From the NCBI GenBank assembly GCA_029706075.1, contig JAINUG010000026.1, positions 6,962,674 through 7,026,673 of the forward strand: DNA of 64,000 nt, written 5' to 3'. Source of the DNA: Aldrovandia affinis. Taxonomy: Eukaryota > Chordata > Actinopteri > Notacanthiformes > Halosauridae. Position numbers and translations under genes: made by a program. Under the pieces are notes generated by a model, which saw only the letters and a program-made list of their open reading frames with translations, was not told where the DNA came from and searched no databases. Below, in pieces: positions 1 to 11,969 of this stretch (within the stretch, counting starts at the first letter, position 1; every line of letters begins with the position of its first letter).

Positions 1-2329
1 GAAATGATTTGCTCTCTGTTTTAAAGTAAAGTGCATTTTTACACCATGTCGGACCTTTGGTGAAACTTTAATGTGTAATAATTTCTCCCAAAGAGCTTCT
101 TTTCTGATTGATCATGGTGTATGAAGGCTTTATGTTCAGGATTTCATCATGCATAAAGACTCAACACTTGAGTGTTGTTCCTGCTGCCTTCTTCATATGA
201 TCAAAATAAAAATGCCCGCTTACAGCTTATTATTTTTCTCTATAATATGAATACATTTATTCATGAGGAATTTGCAGGCATTATTTAACATGGTCGTCAA
301 AGCAGAAAAGTATTTGAAGAAAACATATATATACTTCTATAGTTTGGTTTACTTATGCATAGATTTCGACACAGGAGACATTGTTCTACCTTTGAAGTAG
401 TATTTGTACTTTACACAACGCGTGTGGTCATTTATGAACACTGCAGTGTCCATAAAACCACCCTCTGCATGTGTTGCATGGGCAGGGGTCTGTCAGACTC
501 CAGTCCTCTTTGACAGCAGGCTTGGGTAATTGACTCCTTAATACTGCCACTATTCTTGGAGTAGGGGTCGTGTGTCGGAGAGCGTTGTACTCAGCCTCTC
601 CTCTCCTGCTGCCTAGCCTTCTGGACTTACGGCCTAATAAAACCCCCACTGAGGAGCTCTTCAGTGGAGCGAACCCACTAACCCGTATGTCCCCATAGGG
701 AGCTGCTTTGTTTGACGGCCAGTGCCAAGCTTGCTTGGTTAGCATTGCCTTGTTTATGAGAGAGACCTTTAGGCCTTTCAGGACACTGCTAAATTTAACA
801 TGGCAATGCCTGTACAACATGATAATAGGCACAATGGCCTTTTTTTCCCATTGCCGTTGCCCTCATGTTTACATCATGAGGGTATTGCCTTTTTCTTAAC
901 AGGCAGTCTGGGTGACGGCATTGCTACATTGCTTTATTTGTCAAGGATTTGTAGGATTTAATCCATGAATACTGGCATTTTCCAATATTGATTATAGTCT
1001 TCATAACTACTTAACCTCAAGGGCAGTATTTAACCAAGTTTCACCTTTTGCCTGGCCTAAAATAACATTTGAGAAACAAACCGAATAACTTTTTGGGGAA
1101 AACAAAGTTAGATTGAATCAAATATACTGTATATTTCAACAAACTGGTCAAATCATTCAAATGCATCCTCCCCATACTGAGGGAAGATTGAATACACCCT
1201 CCCCATACTAGTATTTGATTGAATTTACTACCTCAGATGTCTTTAACTTAAAGATGTCCCTGAATTTCATGTCAGTCAATCTTACTTGTTTTAAGCAACC
1301 TTGTTTTAAGTGTTGTGCAATGAAATGTAGATTATCCAGCGGATTGAAATCGTCCTTCCCTGGGCGACGCTATGGTTAATTATGCACCAACCTGTAGGGT
1401 TGCCAGCCACAACCAACACTGGAACGGTCAGGATTCAATACCAGACCATGGGTCGCATCCACACACTGAAACCCAGTGCCCTAGAAGAATGAACGACCCA
1501 GCATCTCCCTGGACCCTATATATGACCTCAACAAAAATGTTTTTCAACATTAAAAATATTCAAGTCACTCAAATATACTCTCTGTACATCAACAAGTAAA
1601 TTCATTAAATTCGGTCTGCTTACCAAATTACTTATATCAAAAGATGCCAAGTTACAACTAAACTTTCATCAATACATTTAACAGAAACAAGCACTGTTCC
1701 AAAGCAATGCTTCCCAAATGTTGTATTTGTATTACATTTAGTGTCAATTTGTTACTTGAAATGAACATGCAGCTGAAGTTAACTAGCTAACCGTTGTTTT
1801 AGCAGGTACTGACAATATCGCTGTGATTTTTAGATTTGCAAATTTTATTGGAAAGCTGTAAATGAATCAACTAAAGCATACAGTAGGTACCCACGCTGCT
1901 AAGGTAAATGATGGCATATATCACTGGCTAGCTAACTACACTTCAGTAATAAGTGAACTGCTTAGAGAACCTATCAAACCAACTAGCTGCTTATTTTAAT
2001 GAAAGGCTATGAAGCTATGTAGATAGGTGGCCATCTGTCTGAATGAATAAGGGTAGGCTTCCTAGCTGGCTACACCCATGTGTTTTTGATTTAAGAGTAT
2101 ACATTTAGTCCAGGATTTAGGGCCTACGTTGTAGTTACCATAGCTATTTGAGCCATGAAACAATATGATGCAAGGTTTACATGTAAAATGATAAGAATAC
2201 ATTATAGAAATCTATTGGGCATAGGAATTATACATCTCTAAAAGCAATATTATTCATCTTGTGGATAGTATTAGATAGCAAACAAGCTAAACTAGGGACT
2301 GGGTTGGAGGGCAGGGAAATAAATTAGTA
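1..2329. other. Unassigned AT-rich DNA
   Basis: No coding region here is convincing; the short open frames have no recognisable domain. Around 1,355-1,510 there is a weak tRNA-SINE-like stretch (a box-B-like GGATTCAATACC near 1,431) that is too degraded to call. A short direct duplication containing CCTCCCCATACT lies near 1,165-1,210. Confidence 0.5.
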
Positions 2330-4052
2330 TTAGTATTAAGGATAGGAAGGCACAGACTGCCCAGATGGAGGATATCAGGGCAAAGTATAATAACACCTGT
2401 GAGGATATCATAAATAAATACATGTTAGAGCATAATGTTAATAAAGGTGGGAGTGGGAGAGAATAAATGAGTAATGAGTAATAGTTCCTTTGTTGAAAAG
2501 CTGATGATGATGATTTGAACTGGAGGCTGCCTTGTTTAATGGGTGTTATGACATAGTTGGGATTACAGAGATATGGCTTTGTGTAGTGGACAGGGATGAA
2601 TATAATGTGGAGGGGTGCAAATTGATCAGGTAGGATAGAACAAATAAAAAAGGTGGGGTGTGGCCATTTATGTTAAAGAAAATCTCAATGTGCACGAAAT
2701 TCCAGGAATTAACTCTCTCATTCCTTGTGAGGACATCTGAATTAGACTACTGGGAATATATGAGAAGGGCCTTAATAATATAGGAGTCTGGTATAGGCTA
2801 CCAGCTTCGGACAGCAACTATGCTCTATAAAAACATAAAACCTAAAACTTTAATAATAGGCGACTTAAATTCTCCTTCTATTAATTGGGAAGTAGCGTCA
2901 GGTCAGGGTAAATGTGAAGAGGGATTTTTAGATGTCAAGACAACAGTCAGTGCATTACTGTGCAGTGCAGTCTATTACTCTGCCTACGAGAGGGGAATCA
3001 ATTCTGGACCTCTATCTAGAAACTTCCTAGACTTCTATCAGGAAGCTACAAAGTGTTTTTACTTGAACCAAGCTTATAATATTATATATTTGGGCTTTGA
3101 AAAAGCATTTTACAAAGTACCATACGAGGGGCTCATTGTGAAAATGAACAGGAATTACAGGAGTTATTTCAGAGTGGGTTCTTAATTAGTTTCAAGGTGA
3201 AATACAAAGAATAACAGCAGGAGGTGTCATATCAGACCCAGGCAGTGGATTCCAGCAGGAATCGGTGCTGGGACCTCTGCTTTTCCTTATTTACATAAAT
3301 GATCTTGATCGGGATGTTACTAGCAAGATAGTTACATTTGCAGATCATAGAAAACTTGGCAGTCTAGCAAACAGTTTGGAATCAACTAAGGTAATCCAAG
3401 ATTAGTATTTTATGGGAGGAGAAAAATTATAATATGTTACATTTGAAAAAGGCTTAGGAGTTGTAGTTGATCAAAGTCTACCCACATCTAAGTAGTGTGC
3501 TGTAGCAGTAAAAAGGCCAACAGGATGCTGAGATATATAGTAAAAAGTATTGAGTATAAATCAAAGGCCTTTGTCAGACCTCACTTAAAGTAGTATGTGG
3601 AGGTCTGGGCATCACACTACAAAAAAAGGTACAAAGAGGAGCAAATAAATTGGTACCTGGTATGCAAGGTAAGAATTACAGGGAAAGACTTAAGACGCTT
3701 AATCTATTCACGCTTAGCAAATGGAGACCAAGGGGGATTTGACTGTTTTTTTAATTCATGAAAGGGATTAACAAAGTGAACTATCAAAGATTTTTTTAAG
3801 ATGATTTGGTTAGCAGAACAAGAGGGCACAGGTGGAAATTAGTTAAACGCAAATTATGCATGGATATCAGTACATTCTTTATTTTTTTTTTTATATAGAG
3901 AGTTGAGCCATGGAACAGCCTGTCAGGTCAGGTAGTTGAGGCAGAAACACTAAGTCCAGGCTTGATGCAGTATTGGATATTCTTTAGGATAGGAGATGAT
4001 GAGCCTAGATGGGCCGAAATGCCTGTTCTCGTTATTATGTATTCTTATGTTC
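2330..4052 (+). mobile_element. Decayed CR1/L2-like LINE, copy 1
   Basis: This is a 5'-truncated non-LTR retrotransposon with many frameshifts. From about 2,530 to 2,940 the translated pieces resemble the apurinic endonuclease domain, including a GDFN-like motif (GDLNSPSINWE) near 2,860. Reverse-transcriptase pieces follow: a motif-A-like block (FEKAFYKVP) near 3,095 and GPLLFLIYINDLD near 3,275-3,312. A C-terminal piece reading WNSLSGQVVEAE lies near 3,910. The 3' end at about 4,052 carries TTCTTATGTTCTTA, like the short 3' repeats of CR1-type elements. The longest open piece (2,820-3,185) joins endonuclease to RT, so the region between them is deleted. The element is dead. The same family recurs at 42.6-44.5 kb. 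The clade (CR1, L2 or Rex) is inferred from motifs only. Confidence 0.8.
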
Positions 4053-4438
4053 TTACTTCCCACAGAAAAGAAATATGGCATATTTCAAGTTTTTTTAGCA
4101 TGTTCTATTGGCTGAAATAGCATCACATGTGCAGCTCCTTATATGTCTAAATAACGTCAGATGCTGCATGGTCTGCAATGTGCTACTATTTAAATACAAG
4201 CAGTCCCCAGGTTACGAACGAGATCCGTTCCTAAGTCTGTCTTTAAGTCGAATTTGTATGTAAGTCGGAACAGGTACATACAGTTCTTATTAATTGTCAC
4301 TTAGTCAAATGTTTGTCTTAGTATAAATGTAGTATATAGTATTTATAGTATAGTATTTATGTTACCTTTCTGTGCATATAAAACACTTAAGAAAAACTTC
4401 CAAATACAAGAAAACATCTTAAACATGACATTCAGTAC

Positions 4439-4512
4439 ATAATAATACTGTAATAATAATAATAACAACACTGTAATATTAATAATAATAATAATAATAC
4501 AGTAATAATAAA
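4439..4512. repeat. Imperfect (AAT)n microsatellite
   Basis: Runs of AAT/TAA trinucleotides, interrupted by ACACTG-like pieces, lie downstream of the transposase relic inside the Tigger element. Confidence 0.85.
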
Positions 4513-4647
4513 AGTAACTATGTACATACAGTACTGTACTGTAACAAACATTAAAGAAACAGTTATTAAAACAGTTTAGATAGAAAAAAAGAAAAAGGAT
4601 CATGATTAAAGGTTAACACTCATTTGTGAGGTAACATTATGATAACA

Positions 4648-6172
4648 TTAATAACTGGATGATACAGAAGATGATGGACTTGGAGATGGACTTTGACTTG
4701 TTGTTGGAGAGGATGGGCCTGGTGCTGGAGAGGATGGGCCTGGTGCTGGAGAATCAGGGTTTGATTCTGCTGCTGGAGAGAGGGCGGTTACTACTGGAGT
4801 CAATTTCTTGACGTAGGCATCAAGGGTAGTTTGTACAGAGCTTTTCTTTTTCTCATCATAAATGGCCTTGTAGCAGCTGAGGCCCTCAGTAACTGTACGG
4901 TAAACTTTGGTGAACCTCTCTGTATTAGGATCTTGCTCCTCCACTTTGCCATCAGCTAACTCTTTTGTCGAAAACTTTTTCGATTCTGGAGTTTCTAGGT
5001 CCCTGTTTTTTTCCTCAAATGCTATCATTTGCTGCTCTAGTTCCATAAGGTCTTCATTGGTCAGTTCTTCGGCATGGGAGTCGGGTAACTCTATGACATC
5101 ATTGTCACTGATGTCTAACTGATTACACAATATCAATCACAGCTTGCTTGGCTTCGGCGATGTCGTCATCTGTAAACCCCTGAAAAGCCTGTGCGAATTG
5201 GGGGCACTCCACACTCCTTTCATATCTGACTGCTTCACTTCATCCCAAGAATCAGCAATATTTTTGATGGCATCATAAATGTTATAATTCTTCCAGACCT
5301 CCCTTAAGCTCATCACATCATCTTGGGTAGCCCTGACTACTTGTGAGAAGGTCAGCCATAAATAATAGGCCTTAAAGGTGGCTATAACTCCCTGATCCAT
5401 TGGCTGAAGTAGCGATGTGGTGTTGGGGGGTAAAAATACGACCTTTACATTGGGGTGAAGGTCATCTAAAGTCTTTGGATGTCCGGGTGCGTTGTCAAGC
5501 ACAAGGAGAATCTTGAAAGGAATGTTTTTGGCCAAGCAATAACGTTCAACAGCAGGGACAAAATGGTTCAAAACCCAATCATCAAAGACGGCAATTGTAA
5601 CCCAAGCCTTTGCATTTGCCTTCCAAATAACTGGAAGAGATGCCTTAATGGCATGGTGCAGTGCCCTCGTATTTAGGGAGCGATACACAAGCAAAGGCTT
5701 GAGCTTGAAATCTCCAGATGCGTTACCCCCAGGCAATAACGTTAGCCTATCCTCGATGCCTTATGCCAGGGGTGTCAAACTCATTCCATCGAGGGCCGAG
5801 TGTGTGCAGGTTTCTGTTGTAACCAATGCATTACACCAGGTGATTTCAATTAGGTTCCCTCCTTAGTTGAAGAAGTGAGGTAATTATTGAAATCACCTGG
5901 TGTAGTGCATTGGTTGCAACAAAAACCTGCATACACTCGGCCCTCGATGGAATGAGTTTGACACCTGTGCCTTATGCCCTGGTGCACTTTTTTCTTCTTT
6001 CGAAATGTAGGTCCTTTCAGGCATTTTCTTCCAAAATAAGTCTCGTCTACATTAAATATTTGGTCTCACCTCTCTCCGATCTATTTATTATTTCAACTTT
6101 ACTTTCCATGGTGATTGTTTTCCTTTTCTTTGCTGCATCACCAGCACTTGCATCGGATTTACGCTTTGGAGG
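4648..6172 (-). pseudogene. Tigger/TIGD-like DDE transposase, broken
   Basis: This would be the cut-and-paste transposase of the surrounding element. Three parts are visible. At 6,172-6,050 the N-terminus starts MPPKRKSDAS and has a basic KKRK stretch, like Tigger and TIGD1 proteins. The CENP-B-type DNA-binding region is almost wholly missing, because the frame passes within a few codons to the catalytic NVDETYFG motif near 6,040-6,060. From 5,736 to 5,137 the DDE domain continues with LDNAPGHP and LLQPMDQGVIATFK, the second and third acidic motifs. The C-terminal tail (5,136-4,648) is in a different frame and ends in repeated Ser/Pro. A hAT MITE splits the gene at 5,767, and there is a frameshift near 5,195 plus a stop near 5,110. 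The 5,736 frame opens at a TTG, not an ATG, so it is only a fragment. It cannot make active enzyme. Confidence 0.85.
5767..5969. mobile_element. Palindromic hAT-type MITE (203 bp)
   Basis: The two ends form long inverted repeats (about 35 bp or more) starting CAGGGGTGTCAAACTC and ending GAGTTTGACACCTGTG. The perfect 8-bp duplication CCTTATGC lies at 5759-5766 and 5970-5977, the hallmark of hAT elements. It has no coding capacity, so a hAT transposase elsewhere must have moved it. It interrupts the Tigger transposase. Confidence 0.95.
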
Positions 6173-6238
6173 CATCGTTGTAAGGGTAAGAGAAAGAGAA
6201 AAACGGGACCGTGATCTGACTTAAAATAACGGATGGTG

Positions 6239-6630
6239 GGGCCTGGCGGATGGCGCAGCGGTCTAACACACCATGCTTCGGAGTGGTGTGCGCTGCCCGT
6301 CAAGGACGCGGATCGAAACCCGCGTCTCTACCAGACCGGCCCTGGTCGTCAGCCCGATCGGAGGCGGCATTTGGCTGTCCGCCTCCGGGGGAGGGGGGAA
6401 GGAGAGCCGGCAAGAGTTAGTCGAGGAGAAGGTTAAAGAGTCCGTGGAAGATTTCCCGTCTCGAAAGAGGCGGGAACACTCAACCAGGAATGTGTGTCTC
6501 GATCCCGGAGGACGGGCAACAAACTCGTGAGAGTGGGGAATTGAAGTAAATAGAGGGTTTCATTGGCAACCAAATTGGGAGAAAAACGGGGAAAAAAATG
6601 TTAAATTAAAAAAGAATGTTAAATAAATAA
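6239..6630 (+). mobile_element. tRNA-derived SINE, family S1, copy 1
   Basis: The 5' part is tRNA-like: a box-A-like TGGCGCAGCGGTCT near 6,252 and a box-B-like GGATCGAAACC near 6,310, together an internal Pol III promoter. A middle domain contains GGCATTTGGCTGTCCGCC, and the 3' end is A/T-rich. A 16-bp target duplication, AAAATAACGGATGGTG, lies at 6223-6238 and 6631-6646, so a LINE machinery inserted it. It sits in the 5' part of the Tigger element. Related copies are at 8.5 and 43.8 kb. Confidence 0.92.
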
Positions 6631-6705
6631 AAAATAACGGATGGTGATCTCTGTTCCTTGAACCGACGAACCGCTGAAACCACGCAATGTTTTCATGAGC
6701 ATTAC

Positions 6706-7099
6706 TGTGGAAGGCGTCGGTCTCGGCAGCTAATCAGGGCGATTAGCGGCCACGCCTACTGGCAGAGTAGCCAGCGCACACACCAGTCCAGGGTTTGACA
6801 ATTACACCTGTGTGCTTAAAACTGCTCTGCTCTCTTCAGTAGGGCACTGGAACCAGGAAAGAGAAGGCGGTAGAGACCGAGGAGCCAAAGAAAAAGAAAG
6901 AAAAGTTGTCCCGAACCCGTGAGGGCAACGGACAAAGAAGTTCTGTTTTAGTTTACCCTCCTGGTCTCGTTCTCTGCCCCGTGTCTGGGGAAAGAGAACT
7001 GAAGTAAATAAAATAAAAACCCGGTCTGTAGACCGGCAAAATTCACTCCGTCTCCAACTGCTCTATTCCCATCCAGGGATTGTCACGTGGCGTGTGACA
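6706..7099 (+). mobile_element. Solo LTR, family LTR-1, copy 1 (394 bp)
   Basis: It begins TGTGGAAGGCGTCG and ends GTGTGACA (TG...CA). The flanking 5-bp duplication is ATTAC (6701-6705) and ATCAC (7100-7104), one mismatch. AATAAA near 7,010 gives the orientation. It matches the LTR at 35.5 kb in the other orientation. No internal retroviral-type sequence is attached, so it is probably the product of LTR-LTR recombination. It lies inside the Tigger element. Confidence 0.85.
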
Positions 7100-7215
7100 A
7101 TCACAAAGTAGTGCGTGCGCTTGTTATTACGAACAATTGTATTTAACTACATTTGTTAAATATAATAGGCCTTATGGCAGTCCGTTCATAAGTACGAGTT
7201 GTCGGACTGCCTGTA

Positions 7216-8521
7216 TATCTAAACAGATTATATTTTTGGTTGAAGTAGATATTTCCCAATGGGGAGGATTAATAATTGGTGTTATGGAGCAGTTATAATG
7301 ATGTAATCAGCAGGAAAGGAGAAGCAGAATACAAAGAAGAACAATAAGAAGAAGATGAGGAAGAAACACAAAATCACCCAAGTTTGGGAATTTATTGTGT
7401 GGCTGTGTGAAGTTCTGAATCTGAATTCTATATGAATGATGTATGTTTACATGAGGTCAGAGGGTACATTAATGCAGACTGAGAGTCTGAGGCCATTGTA
7501 GATATTTCTGTGGTAGACCCAGACAAGTGCCAAATATCTCTGCTGAATAGGGTATACTCTCTCAACCAGTAACCTGGCAGATGGCACACCTGCCATCCAA
7601 TAAGAACAGTAAAGAATAAATAAGCACATTGAGGACTTTGTCAGAACAAAGACTGACATTGAGGGTATGGTACAGTCTCACCTGAATTTAAATTGGAGAA
7701 AAGTGAAATCAGTTAATGAACACACAGGGTCATGCTTAGAGAAAGACAATGCTGGAGAGAGATGACTTTTTCCTCCAGGACTTACTTCATAAGCAGGAGA
7801 GACAGAAGGAGAGAGGGTGTGCAATAGCCAGATTTACATTTCTTTCTAATCTTTTTTTTCTTTCTGTGGTGTGTTATGGTGTATCATTATGTCGGCATGC
7901 ATTTGTAGTGCTATCATTTGAATTTTGGAATATGCAAATGCATGTGTGTGTTATGCAATATCCCCAATATGTAACAGCGTGCTGCAGCTTGCAACAACCA
8001 AATACTTAGGTTAATGTATAGATTTAAAGGAAAGTAAAATGCATTTATCAAAAAAGAAGCCCTGTTTGAAATACACAGCTCCATTTTAGAAAGTAAAAAA
8101 ATTGCAATGAAATTTTTTCAAATGCTGGGAACTGTTAATCAAGTTTGTGATAATCCTTTTCTGGAATTCATTTTCTATTGAAAATGAGGCCTAGAGAAGA
8201 GTAATTACACAACTGGTCCATGCCACATGTCACAATACAATTGCTAAGATTACCAGTGTGACATTATCTGCAATTAATGTACAGACAGCGCCCCGTAACC
8301 GTAACTGCACATCACATAATTGCATACTCCACTTGTATTGCATAGCATGCAGCTTGACCAATTATAATCTCCAGACTGTACTTACATAATTAATTTACTT
8401 ACTCACTTTACTTACTCCTGTTATTTGCATACTTTGGCTTAGGGCACTGCATCACAACTGAGGTGTCAGCGGAGTCGGCTGTGAAACATTAAGTCACTGT
8501 GTTTGAAAAGAGAGTACTGAG
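7216..8521. other. No gene seen
   Basis: Ordinary AT-rich sequence. Short open frames (7,447-7,659 and 7,749-8,009) show no domain, and I see no repeat structure. Confidence 0.5.
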
Positions 8522-8900
8522 GGGGCCTCCCGGGTGGTCTAGCGGTTACAACGTTCAACGCTGGCCACTGCGACCGGTGTTCGATTCCACTGGCCATGCC
8601 AGTATCGGCTCTGGCCGGGAGTGCCACTAGAGGGCGGCAATTGGCTGTCCGCCCCAGGGTGGGGGGAGGGAAGCCGATGCAAATTTGGTGCGTATAGGAG
8701 TGGCCCTGTGCGCGCATACCAGAGTTACGCTTCTGGCTCGTCGGAGGCGGTGCCTAGTCGCATGTCACTGCCGTTATCAGGACTACGGCAATGAACTCGT
8801 AAGATATATGAGTGGGATAATTGACGTGAAAAAGGAGGGTATAATTGGATACTAAAAATGGGGAGAAAAAACAGAGAGAAAAAGAAAATAGAAAAAAAAG
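8522..8900 (+). mobile_element. tRNA-derived SINE, family S1, copy 2
   Basis: A tRNA-like head has a box A near 8,534 (GTGGTCTAGCGGTTAC) and a box-B-like GTGTTCGATTCC near 8,577. A middle block, GGCAATTGGCTGTCCGCC, matches the family, and the A-rich 3' end carries GGGGAGAAAAAA. A degraded duplication (AAAAGAGAGTACTGAG on the left, AAAAGAGTCTGAG on the right) may be its target site. Confidence 0.85.
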
Positions 8901-9991
8901 AGTCTGAGCACTTCAGAGAAGATCTCTGTGAACCGCAGAGGCTGAAGAAACCGTAGTGGCCCATTCAAGATACATATTTATATTTATATCCAAGTGAGCT
9001 TTAGAGCAGCACTCCTTGCACAAAACCTTCATGAGAACAGAACCCTGTTCACGACAAAATACTTACGTATACAAGGCAAGGAAGGTATCGGTCAAGTGAA
9101 TTTAGACAACAGTATTACAAAGTACAATGATTTCGGAGGGACAGAATGAGCTGGAGCACTCTCTATGAAGGTCTTTACAGACCTCTACAGAGGTCTTTGG
9201 AACAATAGGACTGGAACTTTCAATGTTATTCACAAACAAGAATGGCAGGCTGCTCACTCTGATTTCAATGCGCTGCAATGTCTAAAACCGCCACTGCAGA
9301 ACTTGTATGTTGTACAATATGCAGACATTATATTACTCTTTTATTTCTATATGTGAAAAGGAAACACAGTATCTACACATAGTATTGATGCACAATGTAT
9401 ACATACCCCCACATAATTGTATTTTTTGTGAGGTCAAACCAACAAATATGGTTTGGTAATGTTTTTATTGTTGATTTTTTATTGTATATTGTAGATTAAA
9501 TGTGCAATCCATTTATGATTTTTTGATGGAGGGATGTTCTTTGTATTTGGCATACTGGCATATTTATTCATATTTATAGTTATTCTATTGTTGCCTCAAC
9601 TTACCTGACACTGTCAAGTGGTGTGTTCTTTTGACTAAAATAAAAACCATGGAAGGGACAGAGCCAGAGGAAAGAGAGGAGTTAAGCGCCAGGAACTGCA
9701 GGGAGAGTAGGCTTGGGCCGAGATGAAATCGGCCTTCCGGACAGCGGACTGGCAGTTCCATAGTCCGCCTGCTACCACCACGTCAACACCGGGAGATCTA
9801 GGAGGGTGGATGAGGTTGGACAGATTACGGGTGTGGGTAGAATCTCTCCTTCTAGGCAATCTAGAAGAGGAGACATGGACTGGGATTGGGAGGTAGCATG
9901 TAGTGTTAGATGCAGAGGAAATAGAACAGGGAGATACAAAACTATGCTACTCACCTTGCGGCGAGCACTCCCTAGCTGGCCCCCCTCCGTG
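8901..9991. other. No gene seen
   Basis: Mostly AT-rich DNA. From about 9,640 it becomes more GC-rich. Read on the minus strand, CCGCAAG/GTGAGTAG at about 9,950-9,964 looks like a splice donor, but no coding exon can be shown. Confidence 0.4.
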
Positions 9992-10077
9992 GACTCCTGC
10001 AGGTAGACTCCTTTGTCTTTGTCCGCTGAGTCTTGACTCCTGCAGGTAGACTCCTTTGTCTTTGTCCGCTGAGTCTT
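9992..10077. repeat. 43-bp exact tandem duplication
   Basis: Two adjacent identical 43-bp units (9992-10034 and 10035-10077), each starting GACTCCTGCAGG and containing TTTGTCTTTGTCCGCTGAG. The identity suggests a recent duplication. It lies inside an exon-like but unproven minus-strand segment. Confidence 0.9.
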
Positions 10078-11064
10078 CGTTCGGTGAGGCTAGGAAGGTG
10101 AGGCTGCCGCGAAAAGCTGCCGCTATCCACAACTATGATTGCTTATATGTGGCGAATGCCCCCTGACAACAATAGAGACTAATTACCAATTCCTTACATT
10201 AATTAACTGCAAACACAGGTGCTAAGCCTGTTAATCAAAACTGGTTGAAACGCTAAGTATCAATCAATCTTTGAACTAAATCTTCTAAGCAGCGACTGAA
10301 GCTAGTAATCAACTAATAAACTGTGGAACAAAAGCAACAAGCTACTAATTAGACTAACAAAGTAACGAGACCTGCTCCTGCAACGGGTGCAAACAGGCAG
10401 AGAACGCAGAACTACACACGAAGTCTAATGCCGGGTTACCAACACGGACTAGAACGCAACAAGATACTCTTACCGTGGTAATACATTTGAATAATGAAGC
10501 GGTGCTTGAAGAATTCTTGCACTTCACACCAGCAGAAGGCTTGGACGCAGATTCGCTTAAAAGCATTGAACAGACACTCGGCCAGTGTAATATTTATAAA
10601 AACGTATGTGTTATGATGGGGGGCAGTGATATCGGGGTGCAGTAATGGTGACTGGTGGGGTCCATAACAGGTGAAGCTGAGTCCCGGGTGGGGGTGCTGA
10701 TCTGACCTTGTCCCTTGACCTTTAAATGCAGGGAATATCCTCATATTAAAAGCCTGACATAATATAATTTAAGACAATCCTACCATATTCATTCAATAAC
10801 AAATTTTTTTCGTCAAATTAGTACTTTTTAAAGTATTAAAGACTTGAAACAGATAATGCAAATGTTATTAAACATAACAGTAAATACATTTTGGTACACT
10901 TGGTAATACTAACCTCACAAATAAATTGTTTACCTTTAAATGTCAACTCTTATAGAGAAACAATACAGGGTATGGTAGCTAAATAATTTCCCTAATGAAG
11001 GTAAAAGCCAACACATTAATTTAGCAACATATAAAAATAAATATTATAGGCTGTCCCTCGTGAT
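10078..11064. other. Unassigned; possible old element
   Basis: No known domain. A minus-strand donor-like site (ACG/GTAAGAGTATC) lies at about 10,460-10,475. A TATA-like TATTTATAAAAACG stretch lies near 10,590. It may be an untranslated exon cluster or an unrecognised LTR element; the sequence does not decide. Confidence 0.3.
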
Positions 11065-11069
11065 GTAAT

Positions 11070-11964
11070 TGTGAGGTACGGGATAAGGACCCAGACGCAG
11101 ACCAGGATCAGGCAAAAAGGAACGTTTAATTCAGGCAGGGGTCAAAACCAGTAGTCAGGGTAGCGAAGGTACAAAATCACAAGGCAAAGAGAAGTCACAA
11201 AAAACAATCCAAAAAGTCAAAACCGTGAAGCAGATCGACAGGCAGGCTCGGAGTGATAACATAAGGGGTGTCTCAGGAAAAACTACAGACTCTGGCTTAC
11301 TAAGAATTGGCTCAGGGAATGAAGATCAATACAGACCAGGAAAGAACATAAACACGGAACTAATATACAAGCAGGGAAGGGAAACACAATAGGACTCAGG
11401 TGTGACTGGGAGGAGAGAAGGGCAGGAACATAGATGAAAACGAGGGGATTCGCTAATAGAATAACGAGGGGGAACGAAAGACACGGACTGGGAATAATAC
11501 AAACACATAGACAATAAATGACCTGGGAGATCAGGCAGACACGTGCATAGTTAGAAGGGGAGGAACGCATATAGAAAACTGCGTGTGAATGAAGTAAAAG
11601 TAAGAAGCGTACAGAGATAGGACAACGAGAGAGAATGACAGCGATAGTTAGAAGCGTGAGATAATTAGTGATTAGTAATGTTAGTAACTTAATCTAAATC
11701 CCTAATGTTAGTAGATTAGTACTATATACATCTAACTAGTATATACAAAGTGTTATAGAAAGAAATAAAGTAAAACGAGATTAGAAACGAAGACGGAAAA
11801 ACCAAAACATAGAATTTCCCGAAGTGCAAATGACAAAGACAAGGAGTGGATCTAGAACAGGAACAATGACAGACGGGGGAACAGAACGTGAATGAAACAT
11901 GACTCGAAGAATGATAAATAAACAAAGTACAAAAACAAACCGAACAGACACTCAGAACATAACA
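11070..11964 (-). mobile_element. Solo LTR, family LTR-2, copy A (895 bp)
   Basis: The plus strand begins TGTGAGGTACGGG and ends AGAACATAACA, so both ends fit TG...CA. The perfect 5-bp duplication GTAAT lies at 11065-11069 and 11965-11969. An AATTAAA signal on the minus strand near 11,125 puts the 3' end on the left. The same family occurs at 16.7 kb and, rearranged, at 47.5 kb. All open frames inside are chance frames of the LTR. Confidence 0.9.
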
Positions 11965-11969
11965 GTAAT

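Larger units (their letters stand above)
4197..7213 (-). mobile_element. Tigger/pogo-like DNA transposon, multiply interrupted
   Basis: A Tc1/mariner-superfamily element of the pogo/Tigger group. The left end begins CAAGCAGTCC at 4197 and the right end, read inward on the other strand, begins CAGGCAGTCC at 7213. Both are flanked by TA (4195-4196 and 7214-7215), the target duplication of this superfamily. The transposase relic lies on the minus strand. Three later insertions sit inside: a hAT MITE (5767-5969), a SINE (6239-6630) and a solo LTR (6706-7099), each with its own target duplication. Without them the element would be about 2 kb, which fits an internally deleted copy. Confidence 0.85.

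Noticed and set aside
428-899. A 134-codon minus-strand frame and a 63-codon plus-strand frame
   Set aside because: No motif, no homology that I recognise and they overlap on opposite strands.
6252-6320. A functional tRNA gene
   Set aside because: Box A and B are present but no cloverleaf forms and the sequence continues into SINE body.
6088-6530. Plus- and minus-strand open frames across 6.1-6.5 kb
   Set aside because: They lie in the SINE and in the antisense of the Tigger relic; no protein family is visible.
11283-11925. Minus-strand frames up to 95 codons rich in Ser, Leu, Pro and Val
   Set aside because: They fall wholly within an LTR, recur with stops in the second LTR copy, and have no domain.
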